DNA of 64,000 nt from Labia minor (taxonomy: Eukaryota; Arthropoda; Insecta; Dermaptera; Spongiphoridae): NCBI GenBank assembly GCA_963082975.1, contig OY720347.1, positions 44,281,155 to 44,345,154 on the forward strand, read 5' to 3'. Shown here in pieces: positions 39,815 to 47,883 of the stretch. Under the pieces are notes generated by a model, which had not been told where the DNA came from, made no database searches, and saw nothing but the letters and a program-made list of their open reading frames with translations. Position 1 is the first letter of the stretch; every line of letters begins with the position of its first letter. The position numbers and the translations under genes were made by a program.

Positions 39815-42800
39815 AGACAAGATTACGCAAAAACGGTTTGAGCTAGAATGATGAAATTTGGTACATTAGCATTATTCAAAATTCATAGTTTTCTATCAAC
39901 TTTTGAGAAATGTAGCTCAACCGGAAGAGAGTCATTACCTACAACGTTTTGATTTTTTTTCCTCTAAAGTGACCGTAAAAATAAAGATATATGTTTGATA
40001 ATTTTTCACATGATTAATAATTGTATAAGACTGCTATATATAGAATTTCAGCTTGATTGAATTGCTGAAAGTACCAGAATTAATTTTTTAACACTGCAAA
40101 TCTCACGCGCCAACACGTGCCTTGGTGCCTTCAACAAAAAGCCAAACATGCGCCGGTTTGATTGATTGATTTTAATTTATAATTTAATTAATTAAATTTA
40201 ATTTAAATATAATATATGTTATTTAATCCAATTCAAATTGCGAGATAGTCGAGTGGAGACACTCCAGCTTATTTTTAATTGTGTTAAAGTATCTTCCCAT
40301 AAGATTCTTATACCAAGATGTATTTCTATATATATTGTTTTTTGGTTAGGAAACCAACAATGCAAGATCCTCTTACTCTCATTAAATTCATTATTAAATA
40401 TGTATTGGGATGAATCCCCAGTTTACTGAAAATCCTAAGTTTATTGAAGGTTGATTATATATATATATCTAATTGTACATATTTTAAAGTAAATACTTGT
40501 GTAAATATTTATGTAACTAAATATAATAGAAGTTATTTTCAAGAAAGTTATTTGAATTTGGAATACTTTATTTTAAGGATTCCTGAATCAGAAAAATGGA
40601 CCCTTCGTGTTTAATGCGATCTGAGCAGTTAGTAATTAATAAATTATTTAAATTACTAAATTTGAATGAGTTATGTAGAATAAGAATTCAATATCATTTC
40701 AATTAGATGTTACTCTTTTGATTACAATTAAGCTCATTAATTTAAAATTTATTAAAAACTTATTTTATTATTAGGACAAATCGAATTTATAATAAAAAAA
40801 AATTCAACATTTTATGACAATTTATTTTTTAATATTGTATAATTTATTTATTTAATATTGTACTATTTATTTAATTTGTTTAGGTACAAATGTAGCCCTA
40901 CGTAAACCAGCAAATCAATCTACCACTGCTCGTGGAGGACCTGCAATTAATGCAAATGACGGCGATGTGACCACCGTTCATGATGGTAAACGATGTACAG
41001 AGACCTTAAAGGAAATCTCTCCTTGGTGGCAAGTTGATCTCTTGAAACCTTATGCCGTTCGGGCAGTTCGAGTTACGACCAGGGGCTGCTGTGGTGAGTC
41101 GTCATTTACAATACTTATTGAACTTCACTTTCAATTGCTTAGATAGCACAATTGGGTATCAAATAAAAAACAAAATTACAAAAATTATTTATGATTCAAA
41201 CAAAGTTCTATATAAATTATTTTGATTGTACTATGATTGTAATATTAAATATATATAAGTAAGAAGATAAATAAATACTTTTTTTACTTTATGGCTCATG
41301 AAATTATTTGTCTTAATTTTAAAAAATTTTTTCTTAAAATAATACTCTTAATCACAATTTTGATCACTACAAGGAGTGTTTTTAAAAAGAGTTAAAGCGG
41401 AGTGTGTGTGTTGAAAAAGAGTCTTTGAATCTGATTTTTTAACATTCATGGAATCACTCATCCAAATTTTGACTATATGTATTAATAATTAATTATTATA
41501 AGATATGAAATATGCATTGGATTCTAAAGGCGAATTTTATTTTTTAAGGCGAACAACCATTACAAGATGTTGAGATCAGAGTTGGAAATAGCAGTGGCGA
41601 GTTGCAACGAAATCCACTTTGTGCTTGGTTTCCAGGAACAATCGGTATAATTATATATATAATGATAATATTATTTGTACAATATATTAAATAAATATAC
41701 AGAAAAATTATAAGTTTTCATTAATCTTTGTTTTTTTTAGAGGAAGGAGTTACTAAAACATTCCTCTGTGCTCGAGCTTTAATTGGTCAACATGTCTTTC
41801 TTCAACTTGTAGGAGTTGAAGGAAGTCTTTCACTATGTGAAGTACAAGTTTTTGCAACAGATGGTAATTCATAAAAATTTATTTTCATTTCAAAATAAAT
41901 ATTTTTCTATTTAAAAGCATAGTTGAAATGTATAATCATAAATTATGGATTTCAAGAATGATGACCTTTCAAAACTCTTCAATTTCACCAAAATTTAATA
42001 TAAATATAAATACGGCTAAATTTGAATAGATCACTAACGCCAATTTTTAACAAAAAAAAAATCAATCTTTTCTAATGAGTATATTTACCTGAATATTATT
42101 TTAGAGGTTTCTCCAGAGCGCTGTGCAGGTCCTGGATCTTCTGCAGATACAATTTTGGCTCCTTTTGGTGGACAATGCTATGAAATGACCATATCGAAAG
42201 GAGGTTCTTTTGAAACAGCTAGAGATCATTGTAAACGAGCTCAGGGAGGAGATCTGGTCCATGGTTTGGCTGGTGCTGCACGTACTTTTGTCTTAGGGCA
42301 ACTCGAACGTGCAAAACCTCGACTTAGCACTCAGTTAGTTTGGATTGGTGCTCAGAGAGATCCAGGTTTCACATCTCGTACTTGGCGATGGGTAGATGGT
42401 AAGTGATTTTTACTTAATTTGAATTATAATTCCTATATATTGATTATTTCTTATTTTTAGGTGAAGTTGTATCCAAGCCATGGTGGGGAAAGGATCAGCC
42501 TAATAATTATAATGGAGAACAGAATTGTGTCGTTTTGGATGGGGGTAGAAGTTGGTTATGGAACGATGTTGGCTGTAATTTGGATTATTTACATTGGATT
42601 TGTCAACACCGTAAATTGAAATTGAATTTAAACAAAAAAAAAACAAAAAATAAATCAATAAAATTAACTTACAAAATAAATTATTTATTTTTAGGCCCTA
42701 CTTCATGCGGTAGTCCTGATAAACTTGTGAATACAACGCTTACAATATCGCCAGTTCAATCAGGAACTCTTGCCAGACATTTATCTATTGTAACCTATCA

Positions 42801-45800
42801 ATGTCCAGCAGGTCATAAACTCGTAGGAAATTCGAATCGTACTTGCCAAGAAGATGGATCTTGGACAGGACGGGCACCTTCCTGTGAATGTGAGATTTTT
42901 TTGATAAAAATTAACTCTTATTAAAACACATTTCATTTGATTTTTGAATAATTGTATTTATTAATAAGATTAAAAAATAGATATATAATTACAGTAAAAC
43001 CAATAAATTAAAAAAAATACAAGTATATTTATTATCCTATTACTAATAAATAAACTTTTTTCTTTTAAAACAAATAATAAAACTAACAAAAATTAAAATA
43101 CTTAAAAAAATAACCTAACATAGTACAATAAGTATATAAATTTTAAAAAATATTAAATAAATATATAATAAAATTATCATAAAAAAATAATACACTTTTT
43201 AAATATTTAATATTAATAAAAACATTTTGTGCTAATGTCAGATGTGGATTGTGGTCATTTGGAGGATTTCGAGCATGGAACTATTACTCTTCGGGATAAT
43301 CGCACAACTCATGGTGCTGTTGCGGTGCACACATGTAACACAAATTATACTTTGTCTGGAAACGAAATACGCACTTGCAGTGATGATGGTCGATGGTCAG
43401 GAGAAAGTCCAAAATGTCTGCTTGATTGGTGTCCTGAACCTGAAAAAATAGAAGGTGGAACTGTTACGGTTAAGGGCCGAAGAGCTGGATCTATTGCAAC
43501 TTATACATGTGAAAATGGATTTATTTTATTTGGACCAGCGGTTGTAACCTGTGGTTTGGGAGGTCAATGGACAGGGAAAGCTCCAGTATGTCGATATGTT
43601 GATTGTGGAGCACCAGCTCTTCCAGATCGTGGTTCTTATCAATTAGTAAATGGAAGCACCACGGTTGGGAGCATTGCTCGATTCACATGTATAGAAGATT
43701 ATTGGCTAGATGGACAGGCTGAGTTGATTTGTACTCGTGAAGGAAGATGGTCAAATGATCCGCCTACCTGTGTTTGTAAGTAATATCTATATATTTAGGC
43801 ATTTAAACATTTATTTATTTCTTACCTTTTTTTAATGGTACCAATTTTAATCATTTGTTATAGTAACGACATGTGAAGAACCTGAAGTTCCAACAGGAGG
43901 ATTTGTCGTTGGCTATGATTTTAATGTACATTCAGTGATTGAATTTCACTGCGATCCTGGACATAACTTACGAGGCCATGCGACTAGTACTTGTATGCCA
44001 AATGGGGAATGGAGCCAAGAAATGCCTGAGTGCCAATGTAAATTGATTGAATACTTGGAATTTAATAAAAAATTAAAAATTGTTTTTCTTCTACAGATAT
44101 AGATTGTGGTAAAGTTCCTCCAATGCTTTATGGGTCGGCCCAATATGCTAATGGGACAACATATCTAGGAAGTGAATTACATTATAGTTGCACTAAACAT
44201 TATCGACTCACAGGACCTGTTAAGAGAATTTGTGAAGAAAATGGACAATGGTCAGGGGAAACACCAAAATGTGAAGGTATTTAATTATTAAAGCAGAAAC
44301 TATAATTTTAAATTATTAGGCTGATTTCTCGATTGTTTGAGATTTAATTAGACATTAATGAAAATGAATAATAATTTTCACTAATGAATGTATTTTGAAT
44401 AGAAAATCCTGAACACATATACTAGTTGTATGCATATGAAACCGCCCTTATTCTAGAAGTCTTTTACAGGTTAAACTAGGTACCATACAGTAGAGTGATT
44501 AAGTTTGTTTGTTTTGGTTTTGTGTGTAAAATATTTTGAATTTAAAAAAATTCGAATTAACAATCCCCAACATATCTTTTTACAACGATAAACATGTCGA
44601 AATTTGTGCCTCAAAATAGCGATTTGAGGTCATTGATTTATTGTTACCATTTGAAGAAAACTGGTGTAGAATCGAATAGAATGCTTGTGGAAGCTTTCGT
44701 CGACGATACTCTTAGCCAAACACAGTGTAAAGAGTGGTTTAGAAAATTAAAAAGCGAAGATTTTGAAATTAAAAATGGTCGTCCAAGAAGGGAATTATAT
44801 ATAATAAGTTGCTCAAACCTGACGAAACTGTCAATACTGAACGGTACAAACAACAAATGGTGAAATTGAACTAAGTCTTACGACAAAAAAGACAACACAA
44901 AGACATTTTGTTGCATGACAACGCACCGTCTCACTTCAATACAAACGTAGGAAACCATTGAAACATTTGGATAGGAAGTTCTTCCCCATGCGACTTATTC
45001 ACCAAACTTAGTCCCATCTCATCATCATTTGTTTGCCTCGATGGGCAGTCGTTGGCTCAATAACGCTTTGTTGATTATTATCGAGAAATGGCTCGACGTC
45101 TAGTTTGCCTCGAAAGAGAAAACTCTTTTTGAAGAGAGATTCACAAATTGTCAGAGATGGTAGAGCTGTATTCCTAACGAAGAAAATGATTTTGAATAAA
45201 ATATTTTTGTTTCACTTTCATAAAATATACGTTTATACGTGTACAACTCGAAAGGGCGATTTCATATGCATACACCTAGTAAATATCTTATCAAAATATC
45301 TTCTATTTATTTATATTTCTAATTTTGTAGAGGTACGTTGTGTAGAACCTCAGCTCACTGATCATGCCATTCTTTCTGTAACTGGAAATGATAGAGCATA
45401 TGGAAGAACTCTCGTTTTAACTGGAGAAACAGCTGCAGCAAGAGTAGGACAAACTTATAAAATAGGATCTCTTGCCAAATATCGTTGTGAAAGAGGGTAT
45501 AGAGTTGTTGGAGAACCTCTCCGTACTTGTGATGAAAATGGTCAATGGACGGGAAAAGTTCCTATTTGTTTATGTAAATATCTTTAACAATCAAATTATC
45601 TTAAACAAAACAAAAATTCATAATAAAATCTTTTAGTTGTTGACTGTGGAGTACCCGAAGCTCCCTTGATGGGTCGTTATTCTCTTGTGTCGAATGTAAC
45701 TTATTATGGAGCTACAGCCCTTTACGAATGCGAACCCAATTTTAAACTGGATGGACATGAAAGAAGACTTTGTCTGGAAAATGGAACGTGGAGTAGTGAA

Positions 45801-47397
45801 ACACCTACTTGTAAAGGTACGTACAATAATATTTAATAAAATAATAATATTATATATTATTATATTATTTGAATATGTTTTTCTCTAGAAATTCGTTGTG
45901 GAACTCCAGAGTCAGGATCTGGAGTAGTTGTTAATGTTGCTTCATATCAAGTAGGAGGATTAGCATATTATTCATGCATAAAGGGAGGTGAAATGCAAAA
46001 AAATATAGCTACAGTTAGACAATGCACACCATCTGGAAAGTGGAATGGGACTGCTCCATTTTGTAAATGTAAATTATCATTTCTTTAAAACCAAAATATT
46101 AACTCATATTTATATATATGGATCAATTTCTAATAAATAATTTTATGAATTATTAGTGGTCGATTGTGGTCATCCAGGTTCAATAGAAAATGGAAGAGTG
46201 ATTATTGTCAATCAATCAACTATTTATCAAGGTGTAGCTGAATATCATTGTATTCCCCAATTTGAACGAATTGGACCTTATTTACGAAAATGTATGGAAA
46301 ATGGAATTTGGTCAGGAGAAGAAGCACGATGTCAATGTAATTATATTACCTTGCTAATATCAAATATTTTTATAAAAAAATATATATTGATGACATTATT
46401 TTATTTTATTTAAGTGATGGCTGGCGAAACAAGTGAACCACAAAATTTAGGATTAAGTATTGGAATAGCCTGCGGAGTTGTTCTCTTTCTATTACTTATT
46501 TTAGGACTTATATATCTAAGATTGTAAGTATATTTGATTATTTTTTTATCTAAAGACAATTTTTTGATAGGACCATACTCAATATACTTTAAATTAATAT
46601 GTATACATATACATATAGGGATTATCAGTTTTATATAATCTTTTTATCGATACTAAAATAATTTATATAACCAAGTTATTAATTAAAAAAATATGAACAA
46701 AATCTCTATAAATTTCAAGAAATATCCCTCTGAAATATATCATAAATTTTATATTTTTAATCTGGAGAAGAATATTTTATAACCCTAAAAGTTTATAAAA
46801 ATAAAATAGATATCATAAATACTTAAAAAATAATAATTAAAATGTAAATATAAAAAGACATAATATATATTTATCGTTTTCAAAAAATTATAGTATATTA
46901 AAAAATCATAAAAAAAAAATTAATTTATTAATAATTATTTAGTTAATTAAATGTTTAAAATAATTTTTGATTTGTATTTAACTTGGCCAAACTTCAAGAT
47001 GATTTGTAATGTAATTTATGTAATTTTAATGTAATCTTTTAAGATCGATCTAGTTTCATTTGAAAGTTTTAAACATAATTTCTTTAAATTACAATAGAAT
47101 TAAAAGTAATAATTTTCTTTTAATTAATATAGACGTAAAGCAACTCCAGTTAAAAATACCGAGAATGTCCAAGCAGCGGTTAGAAAAGAAGATCGTTCTG
47201 CAGCTGTTATGTCATATGCAACATTGAATGATGGTAATGGAGTAGGTTATGGAATGCCGCCCCAAAATGGAAATTCAGGAATAATTGGAACAAATGTTTA
47301 TGAAAATATTACTGATGTTACCTATGATTCACCATATGCAGAACCTACACAAGCTTTTGGGCCTACAGTCACTATTAATGGGGTTGCTGTGCGATGA
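24172..47397 (+). CDS. fw: furrowed-like selectin-type membrane protein (5' end missing)
   Basis: Spliced gene of at least 17 exons: 24172-24307, 25554-25612, 40884-41093, 41549-41644, 41741-41863, 42105-42398, 42461-42610, 42695-42889, 43242-43775, 43864-44037, 44097-44276, 45331-45573, 45637-45816, 45889-46068, 46157-46336, 46415-46523, 47133-47397. Phases agree throughout and give about 1101 visible residues. Order: one sushi/CCP domain, an FTP fucolectin-type domain, a C-type lectin domain, ten more sushi domains, one transmembrane helix, a cytoplasmic tail. In Drosophila this order is that of furrowed, a cell-surface adhesion protein needed for eye and bristle development and planar polarity. 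The signal peptide exon is not seen. Almost all introns interrupt the first base of a codon (phase 1), usual for shuffled extracellular domains. Family assignment is confident; the symbol rests on domain order and the tail motif. Confidence 0.9.
24401..24921 (+). repeat. Repeat X, full-length copy in intron
   Basis: Starts with a worn hairpin end (gctgtggccaggcacag), then accgaccgacgatttgaaat. It contains aatccgttgagccgttcaag, a (ca)n run at about 24761-24780 and ttttttctgttaagaaaatc, and ends ctatcgtcggtcggtaaaa. The two ends carry the inverted motif ACCGACCGACG. No reading frame. It lies in the furrowed intron between the two exons of the first sushi domain. Confidence 0.75.
25613..26224. 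other. Start of the 15-kb furrowed intron
   Basis: No element recognised before the first Y repeat. The minus-strand open frame at 25641-25901 has no recognisable domain and is probably chance. Confidence 0.45.
26808..26963 (+). pseudogene. MADF-domain fragment of a Harbinger-type element
   Basis: A 51-codon frame from ATG to TAG. Residues 6-30 (FISAFIELYRAYPCLW followed by KVKDNVRLI) read as the first helices of a MADF/Myb-SANT-like DNA-binding domain: a hydrophobic helix, then the Pro-Cys-Leu-Trp core. A complete MADF domain is about 80-90 residues, so this is truncated after the first third to half. MADF-like proteins are encoded by PIF/Harbinger elements and by host MADF-BESS genes. Position inside an element with a TAA duplication favours the transposon. 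No splice donor was identified that would continue it. Confidence 0.6.
27000..28198 (-). repeat. Repeat X, split by a younger Y insertion
   Basis: Inverted X copy. Its distal piece (27000-27100, ttttaccgaccgacgatagt to ttcttaacagaaa) and its main piece (27684-28198, aaagtatttttagcatgatg to ccacaggtcaacttattt) are contiguous in intact X copies (33141-33764, 24401-24921). The gap is filled by Y. The hairpin GACCTG-GCCA-CAGGTC lies at 28174-28189, nine bases from the end. Confidence 0.8.
27101..27683 (-). repeat. Repeat Y, full copy inserted in X
   Basis: Runs from aaataagctggagtgtctcc to cgagatagtaaaa. It carries the terminal hairpin GAGTG-TCTC-CACTC (27111-27124), the aaaccagcgcatgtttggct block, the ggtactttcagcaattcaat block, tagctcaaaccgtttttgcg, a (ca)n run and atcaaaatctcaacatcgaa. 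Length is about 583 bp. The open frame at 27555-27752 crosses the end and is not a gene. Confidence 0.8.
28518..33140. other. A+T-rich intron DNA
   Basis: Part of the large furrowed intron. No exon recognised. Notable items: a poly-C tract of about 16 bases at 31200-31215 in a G+C-richer patch (31110-31260), and another G+C-richer patch at 31620-31730 without a recognisable product. Open frames at 30051-30260 and 31873-32100 are Lys/Ile/Phe-rich and look like chance. Confidence 0.45.
33141..33764 (+). repeat. Repeat X, full-length copy (about 624 bp)
   Basis: Best uninterrupted X copy: AAATAAGTTGAC, hairpin gacttg-tggc-catgtc, accgaccgacggtttgaagt, gtgacgtcatgaatgg, aatccgttgagccgttcagg, ttttttctgttaagaaaatg, and the right end actatcgtcggtcggtaaaa. 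The two ends carry ACCGACCGACG in inverted orientation. No coding frame and no visible target duplication. Confidence 0.8.
33765..34379. other. A+T-rich intron DNA
   Basis: Nothing recognised except a short G+C-richer stretch at 34310-34380 leading into the mariner remnant. The minus-strand frame at 34234-34476 overlaps that remnant antisense and is a shadow. Confidence 0.45.
34380..34674 (+). pseudogene. mariner transposase C-terminal remnant
   Basis: Conceptual translation gives the third-aspartate region of a mariner (DD34D) transposase: THPPYSPDIVPSDYHLFR, then QNYLNGKK. After a +1 frameshift in an A-run it continues DSLEALKNGVSSFF. After a stop (Trp to TAA type) it reads DRGIRMLPERWEKI and ends at TAA 34672-34674. 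The catalytic-region aspartate of SPD is present, but the frame is broken twice and the N-terminal two thirds are missing. Terminal repeats were not identified. It is a dead fragment in the furrowed intron. Confidence 0.8.
34675..35600. other. A+T-rich intron DNA
   Basis: Nothing recognised. Confidence 0.45.
35601..36067 (-). repeat. Repeat Y, internally deleted copy with both ends
   Basis: Has the aaattagctggagtgtctcc hairpin end and the opposite end with the 8-bp-stem hairpin ACTATCTC-TGGC-GAGATAGT (36043-36062) followed by aaaaa. Compared with 27101-27683 it lacks the segment between gcagtgtta and cgttgtaggt (about 120 bp). A (ca)n run sits at about 35924-35947. Confidence 0.8.
36180..36425. 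mobile_element. hAT-type MITE with perfect 8-bp target duplication
   Basis: A 246-bp element. Left end cagtggttcccaaagtg; right end caaggggtctaaactg, reverse complement cagtttagaccccttg. It is flanked by ctctaaac at 36172-36179 and 36426-36433, a perfect 8-bp duplication as expected of hAT transposition. No transposase. The perfect duplication implies a fairly recent insertion. A short X-end fragment (ctatcgtcggtcggtaaaa) follows at 36450-36472. Confidence 0.85.
37017..37085 (+). repeat. tRNA-derived SINE-like segment
   Basis: Contains an A-box-like stretch (ttagtggttagcacgacagt) and a degenerate B-box-like stretch (gactcgagttccagcac) at tRNA-like spacing. A related segment lies at 61855-61925 on the minus strand with the same ttagtggttagcac core. 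It does not fold into a clean tRNA cloverleaf, so I call it a SINE/tRNA-derived repeat. It is bracketed by direct repeats of ttttacttatatacata (36977 and 37100 region). Confidence 0.5.
37250..37265. repeat. 16-bp perfect palindrome CTTGGCGGCCGCCAAG
   Basis: A perfect inverted repeat with no spacer, in otherwise A+T-rich intron DNA. The half-site ccgccaagttgt occurs twice more upstream in direct orientation (about 37161 and 37211). No gene covers it. Confidence 0.8.
39637..40274 (+). repeat. Repeat Y, full-length copy
   Basis: Best full Y copy. Left end tttttactatctcgcc includes the hairpin ACTATCTC-GCCA-GAGATAGT (39643-39662). It contains ttttcgatgttgagattttg, a long (gt)n run at about 39764-39811, gcaaaaacggtttgagctag and aacacgtgccttggtgcctt. 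The right end has the hairpin GAGTG-GAGA-CACTC followed by cagcttattt. The open frame starting at 40238 is unrelated to any gene. Confidence 0.85.
40275..40883. other. End of the 15-kb furrowed intron
   Basis: A+T-rich, no element recognised. It ends in a standard ttttag-type acceptor at 40883. Confidence 0.5.
40884..41863 (+). CDS. fw: furrowed exons: FTP (fucolectin-type) domain
   Basis: Exons 40884-41093, 41549-41644 and 41741-41863. Typical features of the eel-fucolectin/tachylectin FTP fold are NVALRKPANQSTT at the start, SPWWQVDL in the centre, and the adjacent cysteine pair with the following strand (RGCCGEQPLQDVEIRVG). Active F-type lectins have an Arg-Gly-Asp-Cys-Cys type segment with a later basic residue. 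Here Asp is absent and the later position is Gln, so fucose binding is doubtful and the domain may be structural. That functional statement is inference. Confidence 0.85.
42105..42610 (+). CDS. fw: furrowed exons: C-type lectin domain
   Basis: Exons 42105-42398 and 42461-42610. The domain starts at GGQCYEMTISKGGSFETARDHC and ends SWLWNDVGCNLDYLHWICQ. The calcium-site WND triplet is present. The sugar-specificity loop reads QPN (KDQPNNYNGEQNC), intermediate between mannose-type EPN and galactose-type QPD. All four core cysteines are present, so the fold is probably intact. The exon pair sits directly before the sushi repeats. Confidence 0.85.
42695..46336 (+). CDS. fw: furrowed exons: ten sushi (CCP) repeats
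   Basis: Exons 42695-42889 (one CCP), 43242-43775 (three CCPs in one exon), then one CCP each in 43864-44037, 44097-44276, 45331-45573, 45637-45816, 45889-46068 and 46157-46336. Each repeat shows four cysteines and the late Trp-Ser/Thr-Gly motif (GSWTG, GRWSG, GQWTG, GRWSN, GEWSQ, GQWSG, GQWTG, GTWSS, GKWNG, GIWSG). The 45331 exon is longer because it has an insertion between the first and second cysteines. All boundaries are phase 1. Such repeats form a stiff extracellular stalk. Confidence 0.9.
44422..45279 (+). mobile_element. Internally deleted mariner element in a furrowed intron
   Basis: An 858-bp element bounded by TA on both sides (44420-44421 and 45280-45281). Ends read CTAGTTGTATGCATATGAAA and, reverse-complemented from the right, CTAGGTGTATGCATATGAAA, near-identical inverted repeats that continue as CCGCCC and TCGCCC. 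Full mariners are about 1.3 kb, so roughly a third is missing. It sits between two sushi exons (44276 and 45331) and is presumably spliced out. Confidence 0.9.
44594..45110 (+). pseudogene. mariner transposase, truncated and mutated
   Basis: Starts at ATG 44594. The N-terminal helix-turn-helix region is readable to about 44790 (for example LSQTQCKEWFRKLKSEDFE, then NGRPRR). An internal deletion removes the first catalytic aspartate region. The frame then resumes as LLKPDETVNTERYKQQM, followed by a stop. Next comes ILLHDNAPSH, which keeps the second catalytic aspartate, and later SPNLVPSHHHLF, where the third catalytic aspartate of SPD is Asn. Stops and frameshifts separate the pieces. It cannot be active. 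Confidence 0.85.
46415..47397 (+). CDS. fw: furrowed exons: transmembrane helix and cytoplasmic tail
   Basis: Exon 46415-46523 encodes a short linker and a hydrophobic helix (LSIGIACGVVLFLLLILGL). After a 609-bp intron, exon 47133-47397 encodes about 87 residues of tail. It opens with basic residues and contains VMSYATLNDG and NVYENITDVTYDSPYAEP, a tyrosine-rich segment (two Tyr-containing motifs YENI and YDSPY) that could be phosphorylated or bind adaptors (inference). It ends at TGA 47395-47397. This intron is the only one not in phase 1 after the first sushi domain. Confidence 0.9.
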
Positions 47398-47883
47398 ATG
47401 ACTTATTTGTTAATATAGTGTTACTAAGAGTGTGAATAAACTTTAAATGAATAAATTATTTGAATCATGCGTATAAATATATTTATAAGTAAAAGTAATT
47501 CCTTAGCTTCCATGTTGAAAGAACTTGTAAAAAATTTAAAAAATATTTTAGTCAATTCAGATGATGATACAGAATATATACTTTACTAAGTAAATAATGT
47601 GATTTGATGAAAGTTGATGAATGATTTGATTTATAACATGTAAATATATGTAATATAAAATGTGTTAATAGAAATTTGTATAAATCAATAGAAAGAATGT
47701 TTAAATAAAGAAATACTTGTGTTTTTTTTAATAATAAAAAATATATTATTTAGAAAAATCTTAACTTTTAATAATAGAAAATGTTTTTATATTATATTTG
47801 CTTATATATTTATATATATAGATATACTAAAATATATATATTTATAATATTTGAATACTATAAAAAAAGGCTTGAAAGGTAAG
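47398..47883. other. furrowed 3' UTR and convergent spacer
   Basis: AATAAA signals on the plus strand lie at 47435-47440 and 47704-47709, either of which could end the furrowed mRNA. The PXMP2-like gene ends at 47884 on the other strand, so the two are tail-to-tail with 486 bp between stop codons. Confidence 0.6.
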
